A program made the translations under genes and the position numbers. From a virus, in IMG/VR virus record IMGVR_UViG_3300008263_000020, positions 1-29,528 of that record: 29,528 nt of DNA. One strand, given 5' to 3'. The number at the start of each line of letters is the position of its first letter. The first letter of the stretch is position 1. The notes below the pieces were generated by a model, which saw only the letters and a program-made list of their open reading frames with translations, did not search any database and had not been told where the DNA came from. Below, in pieces: positions 11,454-18,484 of this stretch.

Positions 11454-12038
11454 ATGAAAAAAATATTTTATTTATTTTTAGTTTTACTTTTATTTTCTTG
11501 TGAAAAAGAAAGTAAATTTGCTAGTGACACATATAAAAATAATTTCATACTAGAAAAAGATTCAAAAAGTATATCTAGGTGGGGAAAGTTTTTAGTTATT
11601 GGTGGCACTATGTTTATAAATAATCATGAAACTGGTGAGATGATTAAGTTTAGTCACTTTGATAGTTTAAAAACGGTGTCTAGTTTAAGATGGGGTGGCC
11701 CCTACTTCGACATTGAGACTATTGAAAAAGACAAGACGACTTATTCATTTTACAAACCGATTAATTACCCAGGGAATGGTCGTTTAATTATAAACGATGA
11801 CAGTACAAAACATTACATGGTTAATTATATGGGGATGAACACCACAATTATTGAGGACCCAATTCATGGTATGACTGAACAATTACTTGGCGGTAGTTCT
11901 AGACCTTATACGTTATATGTTATAGATTATGAAAATAAAATATTAGGTTTACGTATCAATCAAATTGAGTGCAGCATTGATGGGTATAACTGTAATACTT
12001 GGAATGAAATAAAATTAAAAAAGATTGAGGAGTGGTAA
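11454..12038 (+). CDS. Phage-encoded lipoprotein (194 aa)
   Basis: The N-terminus MKKIFYLFLVLLLFSCEKES is a clear type II signal peptide: Lys-Lys, a hydrophobic core, and lipobox LFSC with Cys16 as the lipidated residue. The residues after Cys (E-K-E) resemble the acidic/lysine export signal of Bacteroidota surface lipoproteins, so it may sit on the outer face of the outer membrane. The mature part is beta-rich with SRWGKFLVIGG and DYENKILGLRINQ. It has its own host-type promoter. By position and type it could be a superinfection-exclusion or receptor-masking factor, but no homologous family was recognised. Confidence 0.8.
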   Translation: MKKIFYLFLVLLLFSCEKESKFASDTYKNNFILEKDSKSISRWGKFLVIGGTMFINNHETGEMIKFSHFDSLKTVSSLRWGGPYFDIETIEKDKTTYSFYKPINYPGNGRLIINDDSTKHYMVNYMGMNTTIIEDPIHGMTEQLLGGSSRPYTLYVIDYENKILGLRINQIECSIDGYNCNTWNEIKLKKIEEW

Positions 12039-12281
12039 TTATAAGTTTAAGTATTGTTTAACTGATTGTTTAGCGATTTCGTCACGACAATAAAATACTA
12101 GTTTAAGAATAGATAACAAGTTATTCCTTAATTTAATATGCGATTTTTCATCACTTAAAAAATAAATGCTACCGTTATCTAAAACTATCGCTCTTTTAAA
12201 ACGTGTCTTATCTTTTATTCTCATAATAGGGTAGTTACGTTTTAAAAAATTAATAATTAGTTTGTATTCGGTATCATGCAT
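12039..12281 (-). CDS. Small hypothetical protein, paralogue of 12695 gene (80 aa)
   Basis: It starts MHDTEYKLIINFLKRNYP and ends LVFYCRDEIAKQSVKQYLNL. The opening (LIINFLKRNYP against TIILSFLDKEFP) and ending (LVFYCRDEIAKQSVKQYL against IVFCPPLHNEYVLEIVKQYL) match the 12695-12949 protein, so the two are paralogues. It abuts the convergent lipoprotein gene (stop codons adjacent) and follows a 24-codon frame at 12284-12358. Function unknown. Confidence 0.65.
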   Translation of the reverse strand: MHDTEYKLIINFLKRNYPIMRIKDKTRFKRAIVLDNGSIYFLSDEKSHIKLRNNLLSILKLVFYCRDEIAKQSVKQYLNL

Positions 12282-12283
12282 TT

Positions 12284-12358
12284 TTAAAAAATATTATGGT
12301 CACCTATGTGGTTATCCCATTCATCAATAATAACAATATCTAAAACTTCATTTTCCAT
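12284..12358 (-). CDS. Tiny ORF (24 aa), uncertain
   Basis: The minus-strand ATG at 12358 opens MENEVLDIVIIDEWDNHIGD and ends after HNIF, 2 bases upstream of the 12281 start. It is acidic and well placed to be translationally coupled to that gene. Its short length makes it uncertain. Confidence 0.3.
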   Translation of the reverse strand: MENEVLDIVIIDEWDNHIGDHNIF

Positions 12359-12389
12359 ATAAATAAATATGATACTTAAATAAAAGATT

Positions 12390-12698
12390 ATGCAAAAGTT
12401 TAATAATTATGTTTTTTTAAGTTTATGTGAGATAACATATAAACTATATAAGAAGTCTCATTATATGACTTATGTTAATTATTGCAAGACGTTTAACGTT
12501 TCTATCAAAACAAATAACTTAGATAAAAAAGAAACTGAACATTTGATTAAAATATTTGATTACATAGGCAAAATATATGGGTTTTCAGATGCTGAGAGTT
12601 TTGATTATTTAACAAAGTTTTTTAATTTGGATAATTTGATTGATTTTCAGAAGTGTGTTGAAGCTGATATAATCGCTAATGGTGACATATTTGATTAA
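12390..12698 (+). CDS. Hypothetical protein (102 aa)
   Basis: This mostly helical protein is rich in Tyr, Phe and Lys: LSLCEITYKLYKKSHYMTYV, then KETEHLIKIFDYIGKIYGF and YLTKFFNLDNLIDFQKC. There is no signal or membrane segment. It overlaps the convergent 12695 gene by 4 bases. I see no clear promoter, only AT-rich sequence upstream. Family unrecognised. Confidence 0.6.
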   Translation: MQKFNNYVFLSLCEITYKLYKKSHYMTYVNYCKTFNVSIKTNNLDKKETEHLIKIFDYIGKIYGFSDAESFDYLTKFFNLDNLIDFQKCVEADIIANGDIFD

Positions 12699-12949
12699 GC
12701 ATAGTAAGGTTTTACTTTGATTAATCCTTTTTTGTAGTTTTCTTTTTTGTCTTTTAAATATTGTTTTACAATTTCTAAAACATATTCATTGTGTAACGGT
12801 GGACAAAAGACAATTCTAGTCAAGTCCATCAATTTATTTATTGCGGTTTGCTCTGACCTTTTTTGACCGCAGACATAGATGTAAATAGCTGGGTGTGAAT
12901 CTGGAAATTCTTTATCTAAAAAACTTAATATAATTGTTTTATCTGTCAT
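12695..12949 (-). CDS. Small hypothetical protein, paralogue of 12039 gene (84 aa)
   Basis: It starts MTDKTIILSFLDKEFPDSHP and has IYVCGQKRSEQTAINKLMDL in the centre and FCPPLHNEYVLEIVKQYLKD near the end, followed by a Lys-rich tail. The ends align with the 12039-12281 protein. The two genes lie on the same strand on either side of the convergent 12390 gene, suggesting a duplication with an inserted or retained gene between. Function unknown. Confidence 0.65.
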   Translation of the reverse strand: MTDKTIILSFLDKEFPDSHPAIYIYVCGQKRSEQTAINKLMDLTRIVFCPPLHNEYVLEIVKQYLKDKKENYKKGLIKVKPYYA

Positions 12950-12972
12950 TGATTTTTTGAATTATATGTTGT

Positions 12973-12980
12973 ATATTTAT
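12973..12980 (+). promoter_or_regulatory. Late-promoter-like ATATTTAT motif
   Basis: ATATTTAT followed by AACTATAACAAAAAATAAAA, 29 bases before the thioredoxin ATG. Confidence 0.35.
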
Positions 12981-13009
12981 AACTATAACAAAAAATAAAA
13001 TTTAAGTAA

Positions 13010-13333
13010 ATGGCAATAGACGTTACAAACAACAATTTTGAAGATGTTTTAAAAGATAAAAACATCACAGTATTAGACTTTTGGGCCCCATGGTGTGGAC
13101 CTTGTAAAATGCTGCTTCCAGTGATTGATTCTTTATCTGAATCTAACAAAGATAATAACGTTACTATCGGTAAGGTTAATGTCGATGAAAACATTGATAT
13201 AGCACAAAAATATTCAATTAGGGGTGTACCAACTGTTATTTTTATGGACAACAAGGGTGAGGAGCTAAATCGAGTTGTGGGTTATAAAGATGAGAAAAGT
13301 TTTCAAGAAATAATCAACCAATTATTAAACTAA
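13010..13333 (+). CDS. trxA: Thioredoxin (107 aa)
   Basis: This is a full-length thioredoxin. FWAPWCGPCKM carries the redox pair Cys29 and Cys32 in the classical WCGPC site, with Asp23 upstream; the cis-proline loop is GVPT with Pro74, and VNVDEN precedes it. The size of 107 residues is normal. It is a cytoplasmic disulfide reductase; in phages it may serve ribonucleotide reductase or replication. No signal peptide is present. It is preceded by an ATATTTAT motif and followed by its own terminator, so it is a single-gene unit. Confidence 0.93.
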   Translation: MAIDVTNNNFEDVLKDKNITVLDFWAPWCGPCKMLLPVIDSLSESNKDNNVTIGKVNVDENIDIAQKYSIRGVPTVIFMDNKGEELNRVVGYKDEKSFQEIINQLLN

Positions 13334-13359
13334 AAAAAGGCCCCACAAGGGGCTTTTTT
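13334..13359 (+). terminator. Intrinsic terminator after thioredoxin
   Basis: GCCCC and GGGGC around ACAA, extended by A/T pairs with one bulged G and followed by TTTTTT. Confidence 0.9.
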
Positions 13360-13371
13360 ATTTTAATTAAG

Positions 13372-13379
13372 ATATTTAT
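13372..13379 (+). promoter_or_regulatory. Late-promoter-like ATATTTAT motif
   Basis: ATATTTAT ends 4 bases before the ATG at 13384 and follows a terminator, so the gene needs a start signal here. A leaderless transcript would result. Confidence 0.45.
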
Positions 13380-13383
13380 AGAT

Positions 13384-13722
13384 ATGAAAAAGAAAATTTT
13401 AATAACAGAATCTCAATGGAAAACTCTTAAACAAAATTTATATGAGGCTAACGCTCATGCGCATATGGTTAAGACGTTAAAAGAGTTTTTAGACAATTAT
13501 TATGAGCGAGTTGATACATACGTTAGAGAGGGTGGAGAATACTTTGATAAAATCATGATAAAGAACAAAATTGATGAAGAGTTAATGTCTGTAAAATCAT
13601 TGTATGAGTATATGAATTATAAGTTTGACGTTAATGAAGAATTTATAAAACAAGTGATTAGAGATTGGGTGTCTGGTAATATTAACGATAATTATCAATT
13701 AACTAAAAACGTATCATTATAA
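13384..13722 (+). CDS. Small protein with capsid-targeting-like N-terminus (112 aa)
   Basis: The N-terminus MKKKILITESQWKTLKQNLY contains I-T-E within the first nine residues, matching the I/L-x-E site used by T4 prohead protease and resembling the targeting peptides of T4 internal proteins. The remainder is helical and charged (HMVKTLKEFLDNYYERVDTY, then EFIKQVIRDWVSG). The 13727 gene follows 4 bases after the stop. The protein is likely packaged in the head, by inference. Family unknown. Confidence 0.65.
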   Translation: MKKKILITESQWKTLKQNLYEANAHAHMVKTLKEFLDNYYERVDTYVREGGEYFDKIMIKNKIDEELMSVKSLYEYMNYKFDVNEEFIKQVIRDWVSGNINDNYQLTKNVSL

Positions 13723-13726
13723 TGAG

Positions 13727-14041
13727 ATGAACCTTAAATCTAAAATAAAGAAAATACTTAGAGAAAACTATGGAAATTTCACTACGAAATTAGAAACTGA
13801 GTATGAATATAAGTTAACTGAAAATCTAATTAACAACAGTAAAAAGATTGAATGGTTGACTTATAACCAAGTTATTTTAGAGATTAAAAACTCATTAAAT
13901 GATATGATTAAAGTAAAAGAATTGCAATACAAACTCACAGATAATCTAGACCCTAACGCTGTTTGTATTGAAGTAATTGAGTCATTAAATTTTTTAAATC
14001 CAGAGCTAGAAAGGCTATATTATAAGATTAAAAATTTTTAA
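13727..14041 (+). CDS. Small protein with capsid-targeting-like N-terminus (104 aa)
   Basis: It starts MNLKSKIKKILRENYGNF: a basic amphipathic helix ending in L-R-E, the strongest form of the shared N-terminal motif in this window. The body is helical. Its C-terminal half aligns by eye with the 14121 protein (ILEIKNS / IEEIKKD, then VKELQYKLTDNLDPNAV / INEVKYRFSDGENHNEV), so the two are paralogues. It is cotranscribed with the 13384 gene. Probably packaged; function unknown. Confidence 0.65.
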   Translation: MNLKSKIKKILRENYGNFTTKLETEYEYKLTENLINNSKKIEWLTYNQVILEIKNSLNDMIKVKELQYKLTDNLDPNAVCIEVIESLNFLNPELERLYYKIKNF

Positions 14042-14081
14042 TTTTATATCCAAAATTCTATAGCTAAACCTAATGATTTTG

Positions 14082-14089
14082 ATATTTAT
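14082..14089 (+). promoter_or_regulatory. Late-promoter-like ATATTTAT motif
   Basis: ATATTTAT followed by TAGTAAATAAC, 31 bases before the 14121 ATG. Confidence 0.35.
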
Positions 14090-14120
14090 TAGTAAATAAC
14101 TTTTATTAATAAAATTAGCG

Positions 14121-14465
14121 ATGACAACAAAAAAACATTTATTAAATCAGTCAAACAAGAAAAATCGTACATTTTTAGATAAAGCTTATAACACATACAT
14201 TAGTAATATTTTAGATACAATTGATGAGGATAAGGCTGGCAGATGGGAGATATATGAATTGATTATCGAAGAGATTAAAAAAGACACAAAAAGGGACTAT
14301 ATAAACGAGGTAAAATATCGTTTTAGTGATGGTGAAAACCACAACGAAGTCATGTTAGAAATCATAAATAGAGAAAGCGAAAACATCAACGATTTGGTTT
14401 GGTTCTTGAAAAAGAGAATTGAAGAATTTATTGATGAAGATTATTTTAACGAATTTCTAAAATAG
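14121..14465 (+). CDS. Hypothetical protein, paralogue of 13727 gene (114 aa)
   Basis: This 114-residue, highly charged helical protein starts MTTKKHLLNQSNKKNRTF. It lacks the I/L-x-E head found in its relative but shares the YELIIEEIKKD and EVKYRFSDGENHNEVMLEI blocks with the 13727 product. It has its own ATATTTAT motif. The first 20 residues are basic and probably flexible. Function unknown. Confidence 0.65.
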   Translation: MTTKKHLLNQSNKKNRTFLDKAYNTYISNILDTIDEDKAGRWEIYELIIEEIKKDTKRDYINEVKYRFSDGENHNEVMLEIINRESENINDLVWFLKKRIEEFIDEDYFNEFLK

Positions 14466-14467
14466 GA

Positions 14468-14498
14468 TTGATAAAATCATTTGTTTTTAGTATATTTG
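14468..14498 (+). promoter_or_regulatory. Promoter of the LRR gene
   Basis: TTG (14468-14470), 20 bases, TATATTTG (14491-14498). Confidence 0.8.
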
Positions 14499-14514
14499 AT
14501 TAAAATAATTTTAT

Positions 14515-15933
14515 ATGGAACAAATTAACGTTAAAGATAGATTAACTTTTTTAGCTGAAATGTTTGATGTTTTTGAATGTGACTCTAAAGAAAATCAAAC
14601 AAACGTAACTAACAAATTAGAACAGTTGGTTAAAGATGGTTACACACCAAATTTGATTAAATCAAGTTTTGGTGAAGTGATTGGTATTTTATCTGAAAAA
14701 ATTAATGAAAAAGAACGTAAATTAAAAACTGTTAGCGTTTGTTCGTCAGTGTTTTCAGATATGATTAGTGCTGACCCAACAGACAATAAAATCTACTTGC
14801 AATGGATGTTAAATTTATTTACTAGATTAATCAAAGATGAGAAACCATCTAGTATTGACATTGCTGTTAGATTGGTTATGGAAGATTTACCACAAGCAAA
14901 TAAATACTTAACCGTATTTGAAGATAATAAAAGGAAACGAAAATTTAAAGAATTGTGTAACGGTAGTTACATTTTAAAAGACGTTAAAGACCCAACGGAT
15001 ATTAACCAATATAAGTCTTTATCACAATTGTTTGATGCTGTTGACCCTTTTATTGAAAAGACTGCAAGTGCGTTAGAAAGAACGCTTTTAAAGTTTGTCG
15101 AAATAGGTCAAGCCGAAATTCCAGTAAGGGATAGAAAGTTCACGTTGTTTATTCCTAAAACAACTGAAGCTAACGTTGCTTTTGATGATTTTGCTAACTG
15201 GTGTACAGCTAGGAAAGGTAATGGTATGTTTAAAAACTATACTGAAAATTATAAAAAACCTAACGGTGATAAATCTAATATTTATATTATAGTACCAAAC
15301 GAATTCTTTGAAGGTAAAACTAGTGATGTGTTTCAAATTCATTTTGAGACTAATCAGTTAAAGGATAGACATAATGGTCAAAATGTAAGTATTTTTGAGA
15401 AAGTATTAATGGAAAGTGAAGGTATTACTAATTTCTTTTATGAGGAATTGATTGGTATGGCCAAGTCGCATAAGAAAGGTATTGAGAACAATGTTTATTT
15501 AGATTATTTAATTAAATTTGGTTTTGCTGAAAGTCTTTTTGAGTTGATAGAAGACACAACGCCAACGATAAGATTTATGACTAGAGAAATACCTAAGTTG
15601 CCAGATATTAGTAAGTTTAAAACGTTAGACCAATTAATTATCTGTAACGCTAAAATGGTTGAGCTGCATCCGTCTATTGGTAATTTAAATAAATTAGAAA
15701 TGCTTGTATTAACTGAAAATAAAATTAAGTCGTTACCAAAAGAGATTGGTAACTTAAAGAATTTACAGTTTTTAAATATTATTGGAAATCCGATAGTGGA
15801 GATTCCAGACGAAATTAAATATTTAGACAAATCGAATGGTGGGTCTTTATATAGAATAGGTGTAAAAGAAGATGACATAGGGTCTGAAAACTTCAAAAAA
15901 TTAAAGAGGTTGTTACCAACAACTTTAATTTAA
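14515..15933 (+). CDS. Phage protein with C-terminal leucine-rich repeats (472 aa)
   Basis: Residues about 360-445 form three to four leucine-rich repeats of the bacterial type (LDQLIICNAKMVELHPSIGN, LEMLVLTENKIKSLPKEIGN, LQFLNIIGNPIVEIPDEIKY). The N-terminal 350 residues belong to a phage-type domain with FANWCTARKGNGMFKNY (about 226-242) and IYIIVPNEFF, which I have seen next to such repeats in other Bacteroidota phages. LRRs usually bind proteins. It is expressed from a host-type promoter, not the late motif, so an intracellular protein-interaction role is more likely than a virion role. Confidence 0.75.
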   Translation: MEQINVKDRLTFLAEMFDVFECDSKENQTNVTNKLEQLVKDGYTPNLIKSSFGEVIGILSEKINEKERKLKTVSVCSSVFSDMISADPTDNKIYLQWMLNLFTRLIKDEKPSSIDIAVRLVMEDLPQANKYLTVFEDNKRKRKFKELCNGSYILKDVKDPTDINQYKSLSQLFDAVDPFIEKTASALERTLLKFVEIGQAEIPVRDRKFTLFIPKTTEANVAFDDFANWCTARKGNGMFKNYTENYKKPNGDKSNIYIIVPNEFFEGKTSDVFQIHFETNQLKDRHNGQNVSIFEKVLMESEGITNFFYEELIGMAKSHKKGIENNVYLDYLIKFGFAESLFELIEDTTPTIRFMTREIPKLPDISKFKTLDQLIICNAKMVELHPSIGNLNKLEMLVLTENKIKSLPKEIGNLKNLQFLNIIGNPIVEIPDEIKYLDKSNGGSLYRIGVKEDDIGSENFKKLKRLLPTTLI

Positions 15934-15937
15934 AAAT

Positions 15938-15962
15938 AAGGGGGCCTATGAGCCCCTTTTTT
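15938..15962 (+). terminator. Intrinsic terminator after LRR gene
   Basis: GGGGC and GCCCC around CTATGA, with A/T extension and TTTTTT. Confidence 0.9.
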
Positions 15963-15978
15963 ATTTAAAAAAAATGTT

Positions 15979-16485
15979 ATGAAATGGATTAGAAACGGAA
16001 AAACTATTGATGAACCAATAGTAGATTATTTAGAAAAATTATTACAAGAAGAATTAGACAAAGGTTATACATTAAAAGTATCTATTGGAACTGACTCTCA
16101 AAAGGTAAGTAAAGGTGAATATAAATTTGCTACAGTAATATTAATTAGCACCTCTGAAGATTTAGGTGGTGTTGTTGTTGGTCGTGGTGGTATGATTATA
16201 TCAACTACTTTCTTTAATACATTTAAAAATACTGATAAAGAATTAGTTAATGAACGTATGGTGTTTGAGGTTGGAAAATCTATTGAGATAGCTTATGAAT
16301 TAGCACCATTGTTAGATTTGTATGAAATACCATTAGAAATCCACGCTGACATAAACCCAGACCCAGCTCATGATTCTAACAAAGCTTTACAACAAGCTGT
16401 TGGTTATATATTAGGTATGGGTTATGAATTTAAAATAAAACCAGATGCATGGGCAGCTTCAACAGCTGCTGATAAAAAATGTTGA
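15979..16485 (+). CDS. RNase H-like protein, DUF458/YkuK family (168 aa)
   Basis: The motif VSIGTDSQKV (Asp39) at the first strand, a central FATVILIS strand, NERMVFEVGKSIEIAYEL and EIHADINPDPAHDSNKAL (second acidic site, about residues 120-136) match the YkuK/DUF458 family, an RNase H-fold group. It ends GYEFKIKPDAWAASTAADKK, the usual family end, so it is full length. The predicted role is nucleic-acid hydrolysis or binding; the true substrate is unknown. It is followed closely by a 51-residue gene. Confidence 0.8.
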   Translation: MKWIRNGKTIDEPIVDYLEKLLQEELDKGYTLKVSIGTDSQKVSKGEYKFATVILISTSEDLGGVVVGRGGMIISTTFFNTFKNTDKELVNERMVFEVGKSIEIAYELAPLLDLYEIPLEIHADINPDPAHDSNKALQQAVGYILGMGYEFKIKPDAWAASTAADKKC

Positions 16486-16525
16486 TTTTTTAAAATATTA
16501 TTATTATTTTTATAAAAAAAAATAT

Positions 16526-16678
16526 ATGGGTAGATATAGTTTAAGATTAATAAATGGTGAAATAATCCATACAATTACAGCAGAATCTATGGATGATGCT
16601 ATTGAAAAATTTTGTTTCAAAAAGAAGTTTGATAGAGAGTCTTTATTAGATTTATTTATTGTAATAAAAGAAATTTAA
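16526..16678 (+). CDS. Small hypothetical protein (51 aa)
   Basis: The start is chosen at the ATG at 16526 (MGRYSLRLINGEIIHTITAE). The frame extends back to 16445, but that part overlaps the end of the YkuK-like gene and encodes an unlikely Tyr/Lys run. The compact fold ESMDDAIEKFCFKKKF resembles small DUF-type proteins with a strand-helix pattern. Function unknown; probably cotranscribed with the 15979 gene. Confidence 0.6.
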   Translation: MGRYSLRLINGEIIHTITAESMDDAIEKFCFKKKFDRESLLDLFIVIKEI

Positions 16679-16706
16679 TTTTTTAGTAACTTTTTAAAAA
16701 AGTGAT

Positions 16707-16714
16707 ATATTTAT
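16707..16714 (+). promoter_or_regulatory. Late-promoter-like ATATTTAT motif
   Basis: ATATTTAT followed by TAAATACAAATAAG, 35 bases before the 16750 ATG. Confidence 0.4.
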
Positions 16715-16749
16715 TAAATACAAATAAGATTTAATTAAACCTTAAAAAT

Positions 16750-16956
16750 ATGTCAAACGGTAAAAAAATTGTTACTATTAAAGAATCTAAATTAATAGAT
16801 TTGATAGATAATATTGTTAATGAAGCGGTTGCTATCAAAAAACAAGAATGGATTCAAGAAAACGTTAAAGTTAATGACGATAAAACTGCTATTTTAGAAA
16901 GTAAAATTGCTAAATTAGAAGCTAAGTTCAAAGCTTTGACTGAAAACAAGAAATAA
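16750..16956 (+). CDS. Small coiled-coil protein with capsid-targeting-like N-terminus (68 aa)
   Basis: MSNGKKIVTIKESKLIDLID contains I-K-E at residues 10-12. Two helices follow (LIDLIDNIVNEAVAIKKQEW and AILESKIAKLEAKFKALTEN); the second has clear heptad spacing of Ile, Leu and Phe, a coiled coil. Size and head resemble T4 internal proteins or scaffold fragments. It has its own ATATTTAT motif and ends at a shared bidirectional terminator. Packaging is inferred. Confidence 0.65.
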   Translation: MSNGKKIVTIKESKLIDLIDNIVNEAVAIKKQEWIQENVKVNDDKTAILESKIAKLEAKFKALTENKK

Positions 16957-16983
16957 TATCTATCGTTTAGTTAAAAAATTAAA

Positions 16984-17012
16984 ATAGGTTGGGGACTACT
17001 CCAACCTTTTTT
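16984..17012. terminator. Bidirectional intrinsic terminator
   Basis: AGGTTGG (16986-16992) pairs with CCAACCT (17001-17007), with T/A runs on both sides. The stop of the minus-strand gene lies in the loop. Confidence 0.9.
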
Positions 17013-17328
17013 GTTTATAGTCATTCAATCTTCTAAGATAAGATTCAAACCCAGTATCACCAGACATAAACCATTCTAACTCTTTTGCTCTAAACGCAGC
17101 GTCTTTAAGTGTCGCTACCAGTGATTTTATTTCTGTTAAGATTTCTTCTTTTTGTTCTAGTGTTGCACCTTCAAAATAATCAGCTTCTCTCATTGGTATT
17201 TCATAACCAGTTCTTTCAACTGACCAATCTTGGGTCATGAATTTACCATCATTTTCAAATTCTCTATCTATTTCTTCAGCTAAATCATCGATAGTATGGT
17301 ACTTATATTGATAATGTCCTCCACTCAT
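16996..17328 (-). CDS. Conserved hypothetical protein, MSGGHYQYK family (110 aa)
   Basis: It starts MSGGHYQYKYHTIDDLAEEI and ends ELEWFMSGDTGFESYLRRLN, the signature of a widespread uncharacterised family in phages and bacteria. The centre has an ATLEQKEEILTEIKSLVATL helix. It has the normal family length. No enzymatic motif is known to me. It is divergent from the ATPase/GNAT gene and convergent with the 16750 gene. Confidence 0.8.
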   Translation of the reverse strand: MSGGHYQYKYHTIDDLAEEIDREFENDGKFMTQDWSVERTGYEIPMREADYFEGATLEQKEEILTEIKSLVATLKDAAFRAKELEWFMSGDTGFESYLRRLNDYKQKRLE

Positions 17329-17351
17329 ATTTTTTTTTCTTAAAATTACAA

Positions 17352-17359
17352 ATATTTAT
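17352..17359 (+). promoter_or_regulatory. Late-promoter-like ATATTTAT motif
   Basis: ATATTTAT followed by TAATAAAAACAATG, 18 bases before the ATG at 17378. Confidence 0.4.
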
Positions 17360-17377
17360 TAATAAAAACAATGTTTT

Positions 17378-18067
17378 ATGCAACAAATTATTGAAAAGTT
17401 ACAAAGAGAAACCACACCACTAACATCAGTCGTTGAAAGAGATGAATTTATAGCCGCTAGCGAAACAGCGTTTGATTGTTTATTTGATGGTACTTCAACA
17501 TTTTATCCATGGAAGCTACCGACTAAACTGCCTAAGAATTTTAAAATAGGTGTAATCGTAGGTTCTAGCGGTTCTGGTAAATCAACAATATTAAAAAATT
17601 TTGGGATTGAGGAATCACCTATATGGGATAACAATAAATCAATCATTTCACACTTTGATTCACCAGAAGATGGAATCAACAGATTAGGTTCTGTAGGTTT
17701 CAATTCTATACCTTCATGGTATAAACCTTACAATGTATTATCCAACGGTGAGAAATTTAGGGCTGATTTAGCACGTAAGATTAAATCAAATGCTGTGATT
17801 GATGAGTACACCTCAGTCGTTGATAGAAATGTCGCTAGAGCGGCCTCTGTTGCGTTATCTAGATATGTTAAGAATAATGATGTTGCAAACATTGTAATAT
17901 CCACTTGTCATATGGATGTCGTTGAGTGGTTGGAACCAGATTGGGTTATCAATACGGACACTGGTGAATTAGTGGACGGTTTTTTTTTGTCCGCCCAGAA
18001 ATCAATATCAAAATATATCGCACAACAAATGATGGTTGGGGAATGTTTAAAGACCATCACTATTTAG
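17378..18067 (+). CDS. ABC-type ATPase, N-terminal part of an ATPase-GNAT protein
   Basis: Residues 62-70 are a Walker A (GSSGSGKST), 121-130 an ABC signature (LSNGEKFRAD), 138-149 a Walker B (NAVIDEYTSVVD), and a switch His lies near 178 (ISTCHMDVVEW). There is no membrane part. In related proteins (ABC-type ATPase fused to an acetyltransferase) the chain continues directly into GNAT. Here the frame ends at 18067 after about 25 residues that look like out-of-frame sequence following a T9 run (17980-17988). A -1 shift at that run joins it to the GNAT frame, for about 364 residues in all. Confidence 0.8.
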   Translation: MQQIIEKLQRETTPLTSVVERDEFIAASETAFDCLFDGTSTFYPWKLPTKLPKNFKIGVIVGSSGSGKSTILKNFGIEESPIWDNNKSIISHFDSPEDGINRLGSVGFNSIPSWYKPYNVLSNGEKFRADLARKIKSNAVIDEYTSVVDRNVARAASVALSRYVKNNDVANIVISTCHMDVVEWLEPDWVINTDTGELVDGFFLSAQKSISKYIAQQMMVGECLKTITI

Positions 18068-18471
18068 ATTCAAGCATAAATAAAGCGTCTAGATGTTATG
18101 TTGCAGTGTGGGAAGATACTGTTATTGGTTTTTTATCGTCAATAACTATGCCTAGTGGTACATTAAAAAACGCATGGAGGGGTCATAGAGTTGTTGTGCT
18201 GCCAGATTTTCAAGGAATGGGTATAGGTGTTAGATTTATTGAAGCAGTCGCTCAAATACACTTAGATGAAGGTCATAGATTTTTTAGTAGGAGTTCACAC
18301 CCTAAGATGTATGATTACATGATTAAATCTAAAAGATGGAAACCAACATCTAAAAATAAAAAATTAAGGACTGACGTAACGCATGATAAATTATTCAATA
18401 ATCATTATGTTGATAATAAAAGGATTTGTGGAAGTTTTGAATATATTGGTGAAATAAAAAAGGAGGTCTAA
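18043..18471 (+). CDS. GNAT acetyltransferase part of the ATPase-GNAT protein
   Basis: The frame is open back to the T9 run at 17980-17988, and its upstream residues (RPEINIKIYRTTNDGWGMFK) read as natural continuation of the ATPase chain. HHYLDSSINKASRCYVAVW and VVVLPDFQGMGIGVRFIEAV carry the fused-family signature and the acetyl-CoA loop (QGMGIG). If translated separately it would start at the ATG at 18043. It ends at a bidirectional terminator. The substrate is unknown; related proteins are proposed to couple nucleotide hydrolysis with acetylation. Confidence 0.75.
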   Translation: MFKDHHYLDSSINKASRCYVAVWEDTVIGFLSSITMPSGTLKNAWRGHRVVVLPDFQGMGIGVRFIEAVAQIHLDEGHRFFSRSSHPKMYDYMIKSKRWKPTSKNKKLRTDVTHDKLFNNHYVDNKRICGSFEYIGEIKKEV

Positions 18472-18484
18472 AACCTCCTTTTCT
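18460..18484. terminator. Bidirectional intrinsic terminator
   Basis: AAGGAGGT (18460-18467) pairs with ACCTCCTT (18473-18480), with flanking A and T runs. Confidence 0.9.

Noticed and set aside
12946-13254. 102-codon minus-strand frame over thioredoxin
   Set aside because: It is a shadow of the clearly real thioredoxin gene.
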